Shown piece by piece: positions 51,765 to 63,099 of a DNA stretch of 64,000 nucleotides (positions are counted from its first letter, which is position 1; every line of letters starts with the position of its first letter). Below the pieces are notes generated by a model. The model was not told where the DNA came from and did not search any database. It saw nothing but the letters and a program-made list of their open reading frames with translations. A program made the translations under genes and the position numbers. This stretch comes from Micromonospora sp. HM5-17 (GTDB lineage Bacteria > Actinomycetota > Actinomycetes > Mycobacteriales > Micromonosporaceae). The stretch is taken from assembly GCF_003762835.1 (NCBI RefSeq), contig NZ_RJWA01000002.1, forward strand, positions 248,001-312,000. The letters run 5' to 3'.

Positions 51765-54700
51765 GTGACGAAAAGTGCGGCGAAGACGCCAGCGAAGGCA
51801 GGGGTGGCGACCATGGCGGCAGGACCTGACCGGGAGAAGGCACTCGAACTTGCTCTCGCTCAGATCGACAAGCAGTTCGGCAAGGGCTCGGTCATGCGGC
51901 TGGGGGAGAAGCCGGTCGTCCAGACCGCCGTGATCCCGACCGGCTCCATCGCGCTCGACGTGGCGCTGGGGGTGGGCGGGCTTCCGCGCGGCCGGGTCAT
52001 CGAGATCTTCGGCCCGGAGAGCAGCGGTAAGTGCCTGACCGCAGACACCTACCTGTGGACGGATCGCGGCCTCGAGACCGTCGCGGAGCTCTTCGCGCGG
52101 TGTGGCCAGCCGGCGAGCTGCACGAGTCGGGTCACCGACATCAGCGACCTCGGCGTCCGGATGGTCAATGAGCGGGGCGAGCTGGAGTCGGTCGCGGCAC
52201 TCACCCACAACGACCGCAAGCCGGTGGTCACGCTCACGCTGCGGTCCGGGCGGACGATCACCGCGACCACGAACCACCCCCTGCGGGTGATGACCGAGCG
52301 GGGCTTCATCGCCTGGCGGACCGTGGGGAGCATCCGGCCCGGTGACATCCTGGTCTCCGCCACGTTCGGCGCGGTCGAGGCGGCCGGCGGCGACGGGTTG
52401 TCCGAGGACGAGGCGGTCCTGCTCGGCTACCTCGTGACCGAGGGTTCGCGGGGTGACGACCACGGCATCCGGTTCACCACCGGGGATCCGGAGGTGAGTG
52501 GCGAGTTCTGTCGCCTCGTGGACCACCTCTTCGGCGTCGCGGTTCGCCACCACGACGACACGGCGTTCGTCGCCTCCGACGGGGCACTTCGGCGACGCCT
52601 TGCCGAGGAGTACGGCCTCGACGACGTGACCGCCCACGGCACGACCGTGCCCTACCGGGTCCGTACCGCTGGCCACAAGGTGCAACGGGCCTTCCTGTCG
52701 GCGTTGTTCGAGGGCGACGGGCGGATCGACCAGAGCGCGACGATCGGGCTTGGCACCGCCTCCGAGCAGCTCGCCCGTGAGGTGCAGCTGCTTCTCTACG
52801 GTCTCGGCATCCCGGCGACCGTCGCCGCCGGGTGGCACGCGACGGACGAGCGGGACCACTGGTCGGTGACGATCGACCCTTCGGTCACGCATCGCTTCCT
52901 CAGCGAGATCGGGTTCCGGTCCGCCCGGCGTCGGGCACAGGTCGAGACGCTCCTCCGGCAGAGCCCTCGGGACGCGCAGGCCGAGCACATTCCGCACCTC
53001 CGTGGCCTGATCCAGGATCTTCGCGACGACTGCGGTGGTGACCGCGAGTTTGACCGGCTGGCCGGTGACCTCGTCCGGACGGAGGGGGATCCGGCGTGCT
53101 CCCGGAGCCGGCTGTCCGAGATCGTCGAATGGGGTGAGCGGCGGTCGGCGCGGTTGTCGCAGTCCGGCCGGGCCATCCTGCTGCACCTGCGTCGGCTGGC
53201 CGACTCCGCCTACACGTACGAGGACGTCGTGGCGGTGACGGATGCGGGTCTCCAGCCGACCTTCGACGTGGTGCTTCCGCAGACCCACAGCTTCCTCGCC
53301 AACGGTGTGCTCTCGCACAACACGACGGTGGCGTTGCACGCGGTCGCCAACGCCCAGCGGGCCGGCGGGATCGCCGCCTTCATCGACGCCGAGCACGCGC
53401 TCGACCCGGAGTACGCGAAGGCGCTCGGGGTCGACACCGACGCGATGCTGGTCGCCCAGCCCGACACCGGTGAGCAGGCTCTGGAGATCGCCGACATGCT
53501 CGTCCGGTCCGGGGCGCTGGACATCATCGTGATCGACTCGGTCGCCGCGCTGGTGCCGCGTGCCGAGATCGAGGGCGAGATGGGCGACAGCCACGTCGGC
53601 CTCCAGGCCCGGCTGATGAGCCAGGCGCTGCGGAAGATCACCGGCGTCCTCAACCACACCGGCACCACCGCGATCTTCATCAACCAGCTCCGGGAGAAGA
53701 TCGGCGTCATGTTCGGATGCGGATCGTGGGACACGAAAGTGACCCTGGCCGACGGCTCCCAGGAGCTTCTCGGCACGATCGTCACCGAGAAGCGGAACGT
53801 CGAGGTCCTCTCCTACGACGGCGACCTGGGCCGGCTGGTGCCACGCCGGGTGGTCAACTGGTTCAACAACGGCAAGACCGAGGAGTTCCTGCGGTTCACG
53901 GTCGAGCGGGCCGGCGGCGACGCCGGGCATGACCGGGCGACCATGTCGATGACCCGCAACCACCTCATCATGACCCCCGGTGGGTGGCGTGAGGCCGGCG
54001 AGCTCGCCGTCGGCGACCGGGTGATGCTCGCCCAGCCGCACCTGCTCGGTCCCGCACAGTGGCAGCTCGTTCTGGGCGCGTTGCTGGGCAACGCGAATCT
54101 GTCGACCCCGGGCCGGCCAGACGCGGAGAGCGGACGCCTCCGGATGGGACATGGTGTCGCGCAGGCGGCCTACCTCGACTGGAAGGTGTCGCTGCTGGCC
54201 AACATCCCGCACAGCCGCAGCTCCACCGCCGAGGGGGAGGTCGTCGTCGACCTCACCCCGCTCGCCGAGCTCGGCGAGCTGCGCCAGGCGGTCTACCTCG
54301 GCGACGGCAAGAAGCACCTGAGCTGGGACTACCTCAAGCAGCTGACCCCGTTCGCCCTTGCTGTGTGGTACATGGACAACGGGACGTTCACGGGGGCGCA
54401 GGAGCCGACCCGGGGTGACAGCGGGCGGATCGAGATCTGTGTCGAGGCCCTGGGCGAGGGGAGCCGGCAGCGACTCGTGGAGTATCTGCGGGACTCCTGG
54501 GGTCTCGACGTGACGCTGACCCAGCGGGGTGACGTCGTACGCTTCACCACCGCCGCGTCCGAAAGGTTCCAGGAGCTCGTGGCGCCGTACGTCCCCGGGT
54601 GCATGGAAGACATGCTCCTGCCGAGGTTCCGGGGGCAGTACAGCGTCAGGCCGGAGTTTGTGGAGCCGGTCATGCATCCGCTTCCGGCGCGGATTCTCGA

Positions 54701-55229
54701 CATCGAGGTCCGACGGGACGAGACGATGATGGACCGGTTCGACATCGAGATCGAGGGTTCGCACAACTACCTCGCGGACGGCATCCTGGTGCACAACAGC
54801 CCCGAGACCACCACGGGTGGGCGGGCGCTGAAGTTCTACGCCTCGGTCCGGCTCGACGTACGCCGCGTCGAGAGCCTCAAGGACGGCACCGAGGTGGTCG
54901 GCAACCGGACCCGGGTCAAGGTGGTGAAGAACAAGGTCGCGGCTCCGTTCAAGCAGGCCGAGTTCGACATCATGTACGGCAGGGGCATCTCCCGGGAGGG
55001 GTCGCTGATCGACGTCGGTGTGGAGCAGTCGATCATCCGCAAGTCCGGGGCCTGGTACACCTACGAGGGCGACCAGCTCGGCCAGGGCAAGGAGAAGGCC
55101 CGCGAGTTCCTGCGGGAGAACCCGGACGTGGCGGCCGAGATCGAGAAGAAGATCCTGGAGAAGCTCGGCGTCGGGGTGCCCGGGGGCGACGCGACCGGTG
55201 GGCCGGAGCTGCCGCCGGTGGACTTCTGA
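51765..55229 (+). CDS. recA: RecA recombinase precursor containing two inteins
   Basis: RecA, the strand-exchange and SOS co-protease filament. The coding frame is uninterrupted and the exteins total 348 residues from ATG 51813 ([26 protein letters not shown], the usual start); GTG 51765 adds 16 residues and fits the leaderless promoter. Intein 1 follows GPESSGK of Walker A and is followed by TTVALHAVA. Intein 2 follows REKIGVMFG and is followed by [18 protein letters not shown], in the L2 DNA-binding loop. Other RecA landmarks are intact: [43 protein letters not shown] and the C-terminal acidic end. Both inteins must splice for activity. Confidence 0.96.
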   Translation: MTKSAAKTPAKAGVATMAAGPDREKALELALAQIDKQFGKGSVMRLGEKPVVQTAVIPTGSIALDVALGVGGLPRGRVIEIFGPESSGKCLTADTYLWTDRGLETVAELFARCGQPASCTSRVTDISDLGVRMVNERGELESVAALTHNDRKPVVTLTLRSGRTITATTNHPLRVMTERGFIAWRTVGSIRPGDILVSATFGAVEAAGGDGLSEDEAVLLGYLVTEGSRGDDHGIRFTTGDPEVSGEFCRLVDHLFGVAVRHHDDTAFVASDGALRRRLAEEYGLDDVTAHGTTVPYRVRTAGHKVQRAFLSALFEGDGRIDQSATIGLGTASEQLAREVQLLLYGLGIPATVAAGWHATDERDHWSVTIDPSVTHRFLSEIGFRSARRRAQVETLLRQSPRDAQAEHIPHLRGLIQDLRDDCGGDREFDRLAGDLVRTEGDPACSRSRLSEIVEWGERRSARLSQSGRAILLHLRRLADSAYTYEDVVAVTDAGLQPTFDVVLPQTHSFLANGVLSHNTTVALHAVANAQRAGGIAAFIDAEHALDPEYAKALGVDTDAMLVAQPDTGEQALEIADMLVRSGALDIIVIDSVAALVPRAEIEGEMGDSHVGLQARLMSQALRKITGVLNHTGTTAIFINQLREKIGVMFGCGSWDTKVTLADGSQELLGTIVTEKRNVEVLSYDGDLGRLVPRRVVNWFNNGKTEEFLRFTVERAGGDAGHDRATMSMTRNHLIMTPGGWREAGELAVGDRVMLAQPHLLGPAQWQLVLGALLGNANLSTPGRPDAESGRLRMGHGVAQAAYLDWKVSLLANIPHSRSSTAEGEVVVDLTPLAELGELRQAVYLGDGKKHLSWDYLKQLTPFALAVWYMDNGTFTGAQEPTRGDSGRIEICVEALGEGSRQRLVEYLRDSWGLDVTLTQRGDVVRFTTAASERFQELVAPYVPGCMEDMLLPRFRGQYSVRPEFVEPVMHPLPARILDIEVRRDETMMDRFDIEIEGSHNYLADGILVHNSPETTTGGRALKFYASVRLDVRRVESLKDGTEVVGNRTRVKVVKNKVAAPFKQAEFDIMYGRGISREGSLIDVGVEQSIIRKSGAWYTYEGDQLGQGKEKAREFLRENPDVAAEIEKKILEKLGVGVPGGDATGGPELPPVDF
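52032..53321 (+). other. Intein 1 of RecA (in the Walker A loop)
   Basis: A 430-residue intein, Cys1 ([13 protein letters not shown], block A) to the final His-Asn (ANGVLSHN), with Thr as the first downstream residue. Block B is [24 protein letters not shown] motifs LLGYLVTEG and [10 protein letters not shown] keep acidic residues (Glu, Asp) at the catalytic positions, so the homing endonuclease may be active. Insertion is directly after the Lys of GPESSGK, so unspliced RecA cannot bind ATP. Confidence 0.95.
53718..54797 (+). other. Intein 2 of RecA (in the L2 loop)
   Basis: A 360-residue intein, from Cys1 ([14 protein letters not shown]) to ADGILVHN, with Ser as the first downstream residue. 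Block B is [12 protein letters not shown]. The LAGLIDADG-like motifs read [12 protein letters not shown] and [11 protein letters not shown]; Asn replaces the expected catalytic Asp in both. The endonuclease is therefore probably inactive while splicing residues remain. The site after VMFG is the position I recall for the Mycobacterium leprae RecA intein, distinct from that of M. tuberculosis. Confidence 0.93.
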
Positions 55230-55250
55230 GCCACCGGCTGAGTCGCCGAC

Positions 55251-55979
55251 GTGGTGGGACGACGTGGTGCCCGTACGGGCCGGGGCTGGGACGCCGCTCC
55301 GGCCCGTACGGGTGACGGCGGGACGGGCCGGTCGCGCCGGGGCCGCTCCGGTCCTCGGCGCGCTGGGCCGGTCGACGGCCTGCTCCCCGGTGCCGACGAC
55401 CGGCCCGGGGACGACACCGAGCCGCCCCGGCCGCGGGACGAGGCCGAACTGGCTCGGGAAATTTGCCTGCGCCAGCTCGCCGTACGGCCCCGAACCCGGG
55501 CCGAGCTGGCGGCCGCGCTGACCCGGAAGGGCATCTCGGCGGAGGTCGCCACCCAGGTCCTGGACCGGTACGACGAGGTCGGGATCATCGACGACGCCGC
55601 CTTCGCCCGGGCCTGGGTCACCAGTCGGCACCAGGGGCGGGGCCTTGCCCGCCGGGCGCTCGCCACCGAGCTGCGCCAGCGCGGGGTCGACGCGGAGACG
55701 GCCTCCGAGGCGCTCGAGGCGCTGGACGAGACGACCGAGGCCGAGACCGCGCGGGCGCTGGTCGAGCGGAAGCTGCGGACGATCTCCGGCGCCCCAGACG
55801 CGGTCTTCCGGCGGTTGGTCGGCATGCTGGCCCGCAAGGGATATCCGCCCGGGGTGGCGATCCGGGTGGTCAAGGAGGCGCTCGCCGCGGGGGACGCCGA
55901 GGCGGCGGAGTTCGCCGACCGGATCGACGCCGATGCGCTCGCCGAGGCCGAGACCGGGTTCGACCAGGAGGTCCGCTAG
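55251..55979 (+). CDS. recX: Regulatory protein RecX
   Basis: A 242-residue RecX that caps and inhibits RecA filaments. The three-helix repeats are visible: REICLRQLAVRPRTRAELAAALTRKGISAEVATQVLDRYDEVGIIDDAAFARAWVTSR, then LARRALATELRQRGVD and the last repeat near RRLVGMLARKGYPPGVA. The first ~60 residues are Gly/Arg-rich and disordered, so the true start (GTG 55251 or later) is uncertain. It begins 21 bases after recA and is likely co-transcribed. Confidence 0.93.
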   Translation: MVGRRGARTGRGWDAAPARTGDGGTGRSRRGRSGPRRAGPVDGLLPGADDRPGDDTEPPRPRDEAELAREICLRQLAVRPRTRAELAAALTRKGISAEVATQVLDRYDEVGIIDDAAFARAWVTSRHQGRGLARRALATELRQRGVDAETASEALEALDETTEAETARALVERKLRTISGAPDAVFRRLVGMLARKGYPPGVAIRVVKEALAAGDAEAAEFADRIDADALAEAETGFDQEVR

Positions 55980-56180
55980 CCGCTGGCGGGCGCGCCGGAC
56001 GAGAGCCTCCCGGCTGGTGCTGTGTCACCCGGCGTCCGTCCGGTCGCCGGCGCGCTGCGACACGATGGGGCGATGGTGGCGCCGCCCCGTCGGCACGCCG
56101 CAGCCGCCTCGTCCGGGAGTCGGCGCACGCGGTTGCTCGGGGAGGTGACCGGGATACGCGGTGGGAGCGAGGGGGAGACC

Positions 56181-56885
56181 ATGCTGAAGGCCTGTCTCAA
56201 CGGTGGGCTGAGCCGGGACGACCATCCCGCCGTGCCGATCAGCCCCGCCGAGCTGGCAGCGGATGCGACCCGGTGCCGGGCCGCCGGTGCGGCGGCGGTG
56301 CACGTTCATCCCCGGGACGCCGCCGGACGAGAGTCCCTCGCGCCGGCCGACATCGCCGCGGCGGTCACCGCGATTCGCGCCGCCTCGCCGGGCCTGCCCG
56401 TCGGGGTCAGCACCGGCGCCTGGATCGAGCCGGACCCGGCGGCCCAGGTGGCGGCCATCCGGGCCTGGACCGTGCTGCCGGACTTCGCCTCGGTCAACGT
56501 GCACGAGCTGGGCGCCGAGGCGGTGGCCGGCGCGCTGAGCGAGCGCGGGGTGGCGGTCGAGGCCGGAGTCTGGACAGTGAACGCGGTGTCGACGTACCGG
56601 CGGTGGCGGGTGCCCTGTCTGCGGGTGCTGGTCGAGTGCATGGAGCCGGAGCCGGCCACCGCCCTGGCGACGGCGCGGGCGATTCTGGCCGCGCTGCCGG
56701 CCGGTGGGCCGCCGACGCTGCTGCACGCCGAGGGGCCGGCGGTCTGGGAGGTGCTCGCCGAGGCTGTCCGGCGCGGGCTGTCGACCCGGGTGGGGCTGGA
56801 GGACATCCAGAGCCTGCCGGACGGCTCACCCGCCTCCGGAAACCCCGCCCTGGTGGCGGCGGCGGTGGCGCTGGGAGCGGGTTGA
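56181..56885 (+). CDS. BKACE-type beta-keto acid cleavage enzyme (DUF849)
   Basis: A 234-residue TIM-barrel protein of the DUF849/BKACE family, which condenses a beta-keto acid with acetyl-CoA. ATG 56181 follows GAGGGGGAG. MLKACLNGGLSRDDHPAVPISPAELAADATRCRAAGAAAVHVHPRD contains the metal-binding HVH, and GVSTGAWIEPDP and SVNVHELGAEAV are also family-like. It is shorter than typical members (~270-310). The substrate cannot be assigned. It follows recX with ~200 bases between. Confidence 0.85.
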   Translation: MLKACLNGGLSRDDHPAVPISPAELAADATRCRAAGAAAVHVHPRDAAGRESLAPADIAAAVTAIRAASPGLPVGVSTGAWIEPDPAAQVAAIRAWTVLPDFASVNVHELGAEAVAGALSERGVAVEAGVWTVNAVSTYRRWRVPCLRVLVECMEPEPATALATARAILAALPAGGPPTLLHAEGPAVWEVLAEAVRRGLSTRVGLEDIQSLPDGSPASGNPALVAAAVALGAG

Positions 56886-57481
56886 GGCGGGGACGCCGGC
56901 TGGGGTGGTGGACCGTGGCCGGACCGCCGGCGTCGCGGACCCGGCCCGGTGGCCCTGGCCTGGCCCGGTGGTCCCGGCCTGGCCCGATGGCCCTGGCCTG
57001 GCCCGGAGCGGGAAGCGCGTCCGGCGACGCCGACCGGTCCTGCTCGGCGGCGGCTACCGTGAGTCGGATACCGGACTTGCCCCGCTATGCCCGGTATCAT
57101 GTCGGCGCGCCGTGAGCGCGTGGGATGCGTTGCGTTAGGGACCCCACCGGATCATGAGTTTCTTGACCGGACGCCCCATCGCGACCTAGCCTCGCCTTAG
57201 ACGAGTTTTCCCGACCATTGCAGGCTAAGCGCACAACATAGATCGCGTAACAGTACGGCATCACTTGGGCCAGGTGTCCCTTGGCCAGATAGCCGGCTAC
57301 CGGGCGGGCCGGTCCGGTAAACCGTGGTACCACATCTCGGCCGTCGGCGGTGCTCCCCGGGGCGCTGCCAGATGGCCGTACCGTCGGCCAGCCGCCTCGG
57401 TCGGGCGTCGTGACAGCCGTAGGGGGCGCGCCTCACCCACAGGCGTAGCCCTCCGGCGCCGGACGGCTAGGGGAGGCGGCC
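56886..57481. other. Long intergenic region upstream of rny
   Basis: About 600 bases without a supported gene. It begins with the 19-bp repeat. TTGACC (57163-57168) and TAGCCT (57187-57192), 18 bases apart, form a plausible promoter reading toward rny, leaving ~280 bases of leader. The leader has AT-richer patches (57195-57260) unlike the surroundings. No tRNA, rRNA or known leader RNA was recognised. Confidence 0.5.
56940..57006. repeat. 19-bp tandem repeat, three and a half units
   Basis: Units CCCGGCCCGGTGGCCCTGG, CCTGGCCCGGTGGTCCCGG and CCTGGCCCGATGGCCCTGG lie end to end from 56940 to 56996, then CCTGGCCCGG. Differences among units are few. It lies 55 bases after the BKACE stop. It is probably a mutable spacer; no protein is encoded. 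Confidence 0.8.
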
Positions 57482-57609
57482 ATGACCGAGCGGGCTACGG
57501 AGAGAGAGGGCGCCCGGGCGCGCCGTGACGCCGCGCGCGGTGGCGGGGCCGGGATCGGCCGGCCCACGACCGACGCCGATGGCGAGCGTGAACGCGGCGA
57601 GGTGGCGCC

Positions 57610-57613
<4 letters not shown>
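57482..57613 (+). CDS. 43-codon ORF coupled to rny
   Basis: ATG 57482 follows GGAGGCGGCC and opens a 43-residue frame (MTERATEREGARARRDAARG, then GGAGIGRPTTDADGERERGE and VAP) whose TGA overlaps the GTG of rny by 4 bases. The peptide is highly charged and Arg/Glu/Gly-rich. rny itself lacks its own good ribosome site, so translation of this frame likely delivers ribosomes to it. It could be a leader peptide with no independent function. Confidence 0.55.
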
Positions 57614-59385
<1,772 letters not shown>

Positions 59386-59746
59386 CGGCGCGCCGCGCCC
59401 GGCGTGACGGCCGCGGACCAGCGGACCGGCGTCGCTGCCCGGGGCGTCCCCTGGGGCCGGCGGCGGGGCCGGGGCGCCGAGAGGCCCGGCCGTGGGACCC
59501 GCGAATGGCGCCCGTCCCGGGCGAGAGACGGGTGTCGGCGGGTCCTGGGCCAGCCCTGAGCTGTGCCACACCCGTGCCCCTGGTCGGCGCCCACGGGCGT
59601 GCCGTCCGGGGAGACCGGGAACGCGGCGTGGTCGCGGGGCTGACCCCCGAACCGTGCTGGCGGTTGCCGCTCCTCGAGCGGCAACCGCCAGGGAGAGGTC
59701 AGCACCCGGCGCCGCCGGAAGGCGCGGCCTCGGGGCGCGGCTCGGC
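59386..59746. other. Convergent intergenic region between rny and gluD
   Basis: A 361-base gap between two converging genes. Apart from the perfect 16-bp hairpin (59657-59691) it is plain GC-rich sequence. No ORF on either strand carries family-like residues. Confidence 0.6.
59657..59691. terminator. Perfect 16-bp hairpin, bidirectional terminator
   Basis: CTGGCGGTTGCCGCTC (59657-59672), loop CTC, then GAGCGGCAACCGCCAG (59676-59691): no mismatch over 16 pairs. It lies between the convergent rny and gluD genes, 55 bases from the gluD stop. Symmetry lets it serve both directions. Confidence 0.85.
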
Positions 59747-60640
59747 TCAGGCGCCGACGACGGCGCCCTGGTCCGTCGTGCCGGACGGCAGCGGCGGCGG
59801 TGTGTCGGCGCTCTTCGGGGTCCGCCCGCCCCGGCTGCGGGTCCGCCGTTCGAGCCAGCCGGCGAGCAGGGTGAGCAGCGAGTTGATGACGATGTAGATC
59901 GCCGCGATCACCATCGCGGCGGCGACGACGTTGCCGAAGTTGGCGGAGAGGTCGTTGACGCCACGCTGGAGCAGCTCGGGGTAGGCCACGATGTAGCCGA
60001 GGGCGGTGTCCTTGAGCAGGACGACGAGCTGGCTGACGATCACCGGGAGCATCGACCGGGCGGCCTGCGGGACCAGGATGTGCCGCATGACGAGGGTCTT
60101 GCGCATGCCGAGGGCGTACGCCGCCTCGGACTGGCCCAGCGGCACCGCCCGGATCCCGGCACGGAAGGCCTCGGCGAGGACCGAGCCGTTGTACAGGGTG
60201 AGTCCGATGACCACCGCCCAGAAGGCCGAGACCGGCGCCTGGATCAGGAACGGCACCGCGTAGAAGATGAAGAAGATCATCAGCAGCAGCGGTACGGCCC
60301 GGAAGAACTCGACGACCGCGCCGCACGGCACCCGGATCCACCAGTGGTCGGAGAGCCGTCCGACCGCGAAGATGACGCCGAAGGCGAGCGAGAGCGCCAT
60401 GCCCGTGGCCGCGGCGAGCAGCGTCGCGCGCAGGCCCGACAGGATGAACCCGGTCCAGGTGTTGGCCTCGAGGAACGGCTTCCAGAGGTCGCCGGCCCAC
60501 TGCCCGGCGTCGTCGAACTTGCGGTAGATCCACCAGAGCAGGGCCAGGATCGCGACGCCGAAGACGACCGTCAGGATCGTGTTGCGGACCTTGGCCCGGG
60601 GACCGGGGTGGTCGTAGAGGACCGACGAGGTGTTGCTCAT
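59747..60640 (-). CDS. gluD: Glutamate-type ABC transporter permease GluD
   Basis: A 297-residue permease of the polar amino-acid (HAAT) family, with five to six membrane helices. The inner-loop EAA motif is QSEAAYALGMRKTLVMRHILVPQAARSMLPVIVSQLV, which docks the ATPase. A Pro/Ser/Thr-rich C-terminal tail follows. Its ATG 60640 shares one base with the gluC stop (TGATG). With gluC, gluB and gluA it forms one uptake system, and the order matches corynebacterial gluABCD. Confidence 0.93.
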   Translation of the reverse strand: MSNTSSVLYDHPGPRAKVRNTILTVVFGVAILALLWWIYRKFDDAGQWAGDLWKPFLEANTWTGFILSGLRATLLAAATGMALSLAFGVIFAVGRLSDHWWIRVPCGAVVEFFRAVPLLLMIFFIFYAVPFLIQAPVSAFWAVVIGLTLYNGSVLAEAFRAGIRAVPLGQSEAAYALGMRKTLVMRHILVPQAARSMLPVIVSQLVVLLKDTALGYIVAYPELLQRGVNDLSANFGNVVAAAMVIAAIYIVINSLLTLLAGWLERRTRSRGGRTPKSADTPPPLPSGTTDQGAVVGA

Positions 60641-61314
60641 CACCGCCTCACCGCCAGCCGGTTGGCGAGCCAACCGAAGAGGTAGCCCGTCGGGATCAGG
60701 AGCAGCGCGAAGACGCCGGCGAAGACCGCGAAGATCAGGATGCCGGCGTTGCCGTACGAGTTGATCAGGTCCTTCATCACGCTGGACGACTCCATCAGGC
60801 CGATGGTGCCGACGATCGTGCTGTTCTTGCAGAGCGCGATCAGGATGCTGCCGAGCGGCGCGACCACCGCCCGGCCGGCCTGCGGAAGGACGATGATGCG
60901 CAGCGTCTGGGCGAACGTGAGGCCGATCGCCCGGGCCGCCTCGGCCTGCCCGGCCGGCACGGTGTTGATGCCGGAGCGGACCGCCTCGCAGACGAACGCG
61001 GCGGTGTACGTCGAGAGCCCGATGACCCCGAGCCAGTAGATGTTCAGATTGAGGTCCTCGGAGAGGCTCAGGCCGAGCGTGCTGTAGAGCCCGAAGTAGC
61101 AGAAGAAGATGATCAGGGTCAACGGCGTGTTGCGGAAGATGTTGACCCAGGCGGCGCCGAAGAGCCGCAGTACGGGAATCGGCGACACCCGCATCGCGGC
61201 CAATATCACGCCGAGCACCAGTGCGAGTACTGCGGAGGCGCCGGTCAGCTTGAGGATCCAGAGGAAGCCCGACACCGTCGCGTCGATATTCCGCGGATCG
61301 CTGAATACGTCCAT
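60640..61314 (-). CDS. gluC: Glutamate-type ABC transporter permease GluC
   Basis: A 224-residue permease, partner of GluD. WVNIFRNTPLTLIIFFCYFG and the EAA loop GQAEAARAIGLTFAQTLRIIVLPQAGRAVVAPLGSILI are family-typical. ATG 61314 follows AAGGA; GTG 61335 upstream would add seven residues. A strong hairpin separates it from gluB. Confidence 0.93.
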   Translation of the reverse strand: MDVFSDPRNIDATVSGFLWILKLTGASAVLALVLGVILAAMRVSPIPVLRLFGAAWVNIFRNTPLTLIIFFCYFGLYSTLGLSLSEDLNLNIYWLGVIGLSTYTAAFVCEAVRSGINTVPAGQAEAARAIGLTFAQTLRIIVLPQAGRAVVAPLGSILIALCKNSTIVGTIGLMESSSVMKDLINSYGNAGILIFAVFAGVFALLLIPTGYLFGWLANRLAVRR

Positions 61315-61356
61315 GTCCTTGCTCCTGGAGAGCACATCGGGCCCTGAACGACGGTC

Positions 61357-61385
61357 GGGGCCGGCGGATCGTCACCGCCGGCCCC
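61357..61385 (-). promoter_or_regulatory. Intercistronic hairpin between gluB and gluC
   Basis: GGGGCCGGCGG (61357-61367) pairs perfectly with CCGCCGGCCCC (61375-61385) around a 7-base loop, 12 bases past the gluB stop. Such hairpins commonly protect binding-protein mRNA or partly terminate, giving more binding protein than permease. Confidence 0.6.
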
Positions 61386-61396
61386 TGGTCGGTCGA

Positions 61397-62260
61397 TCAG
61401 GCGGGGCAGTGGGTCAGCTTGCTGGTGTCCAGCGTCGGCGCGGGGGTGCCGCTCTTGCCCAGGGTCTTGTCCCAGGCCGCCTTGTAGCTGCCGTCCGCCG
61501 CGGCGGCGGTGAGGATCTCGTTGATCTTCTTGCAGCCCTCGACGTCATCCTTCTTCAGGCCGATGCCGTACGGCTCGGTGGAGAAGGGCTTGCCGACCAC
61601 CTTCAACTTGCCGGCGTACTGCTCCTGCGCGGCGTAGCCGGCGAGGATGATGTCGTCGGTGGTCATCGCGTCCACCTGGCCGTTCAGCAGCGGCTGCAGG
61701 CACTTGGTGTACGCGTCGAACTGCTGGAGCTTCGCCTTCGGGAAGTCGGTCTGGATCCGCTTGGCCGGGGTGGAGCCCGTCACCGAGCAGACCGTCTTGC
61801 CGTCCAGCGACTCCGGCCCGGTGATGGTGGTGTTGTCCGCCTTGACCAGCAGGTCCTGCCCGGCGACGAAGTACGGCCCGGCGAAGCTGACCTTCTGCTT
61901 GCGTTCGTCGTTGATGGTGTACGTCGCGATCACCAGGTCGACGGTGCCCTGCTGGATGAACGGCTCCCGGTTGGCCGAGACCGTCGTCTTCCACTCGATG
62001 CCGCTCTCGTCCACGCCGAGGCCCTTGGCAATGATCTTGCCGATCTCGATGTCAAAGCCCTCGTACGTGCTGCCGGTCTGCAACCCGAGGCCGGGCTGGT
62101 CGGACTTGACCCCGATGACCAGCTTCTTGCTCGACTGGGCCTTGCCAATGATCCCGGACGCGCTGCTGCCCGAACCGGCGTTGTCATCACCGCCGCAGGC
62201 GGCAACGGTGAGCGAGAGTGCCGCGGCCGTGGCCATCGCCGCCACGCGCGTGATTCGCAT
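61397..62260 (-). CDS. gluB: Glutamate-type solute-binding lipoprotein GluB
   Basis: A 287-residue periplasmic-type binding protein anchored by lipid at Cys22 (lipobox LTVAAC). The type 2 binding fold is clear: KLVIGVKSDQPGLGLQTGSTYEGFDIEIGKIIAKGLG, EPFIQQGTVDLVIATYTINDERKQKVSFAGPYFVAGQDLLVK. Ligand contacts seem those of Glu/Gln-type proteins (Arg, Thr-Ile-Thr near 150), but the exact substrate is inferred from the operon. The start has a long purine-rich ribosome site (AAGGGGAAGAGGA). Confidence 0.93.
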   Translation of the reverse strand: MRITRVAAMATAAALSLTVAACGGDDNAGSGSSASGIIGKAQSSKKLVIGVKSDQPGLGLQTGSTYEGFDIEIGKIIAKGLGVDESGIEWKTTVSANREPFIQQGTVDLVIATYTINDERKQKVSFAGPYFVAGQDLLVKADNTTITGPESLDGKTVCSVTGSTPAKRIQTDFPKAKLQQFDAYTKCLQPLLNGQVDAMTTDDIILAGYAAQEQYAGKLKVVGKPFSTEPYGIGLKKDDVEGCKKINEILTAAAADGSYKAAWDKTLGKSGTPAPTLDTSKLTHCPA

Positions 62261-62322
62261 TCCTCTTCCCCTTCTTCGACGTTGCGCGCCGGCCAGCCGA
62301 CCGGGCGCTCCACACGGGACGC

Positions 62323-63099
62323 CTAGTGCGTCAGGACCTTCGACAGGAAGTCCTTGGCCCGCTCGCTGCGCGGGTTGGCGAAAAACTCGGCGGGCGGAGC
62401 GTCCTCGACGAGTTGGCCGTCGGCCATGAAGATGACCCGGTTGGCGGCGTGCCGGGCGAAGCCCATCTCGTGCGTCACCACCACCATGGTCATGCCGTCG
62501 GCGGCGAGCGACGTCATCACCTCGAGCACCTCGCCGACCATCTCGGGATCGAGGGCGCTGGTGGGCTCGTCGAAGAGCATCGCCTTGGGCTGCATGGCGA
62601 GGGCCCGGGCGATCGCGGCCCGCTGCTGTTGGCCGCCGGAGAGCTGGGCGGGGAACTTGTTCGCCTGGCTGGCGATGCCGACCCGGTCGAGGAGCGCGAG
62701 GGCTCGCTGCCGGGCGGACTCCGGCTTCTCCTTCCGCACCTTGATCGGCCCGAGCGTGACGTTCTCCAGGATCGTCTTGTGGGCGAAGAGGTTGAACGAC
62801 TGGAAGACCATGCCCACCTCGCTACGCAACCGGGCCAGGGCTCGGCCCTCGGCGGGCAGCGGCTGTCCGTCGAACGTGATCGTCCCGGAGTTGATCGGCT
62901 CCAGCCGGTTGATCGTCCGGCACAGCGTCGACTTGCCCGAACCGGACGGGCCGATCACCACGACCACCTCGCCCCGGTTCACCGAGAGGTTGACGTCCTG
63001 TAGCACGTGCAACGGGCCGAACCACTTGTTGACTCCGTCAAGCCGGATGAGCGGTCGGTCGGTACCACTCAGTTCGCCCGCCTGGCTCCGCTCGGTCAT
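62323..63099 (-). CDS. gluA: Glutamate-type ABC transporter ATP-binding protein GluA
   Basis: A 258-residue ATPase. Walker A is GPSGSGKST, signature [39 protein letters not shown] (signature and Walker B) and switch [19 protein letters not shown]. The N-terminal ~15 residues ([16 protein letters not shown]) extend the usual start, so an internal start near [10 protein letters not shown] is possible. First gene of the operon. Confidence 0.95.
   Translation of the reverse strand: MTERSQAGELSGTDRPLIRLDGVNKWFGPLHVLQDVNLSVNRGEVVVVIGPSGSGKSTLCRTINRLEPINSGTITFDGQPLPAEGRALARLRSEVGMVFQSFNLFAHKTILENVTLGPIKVRKEKPESARQRALALLDRVGIASQANKFPAQLSGGQQQRAAIARALAMQPKAMLFDEPTSALDPEMVGEVLEVMTSLAADGMTMVVVTHEMGFARHAANRVIFMADGQLVEDAPPAEFFANPRSERAKDFLSKVLTH

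Noticed and set aside
51324-55631. A 1435-residue minus-strand open frame across recA
   Set aside because: Antisense to recA and its inteins; no recognisable domains.
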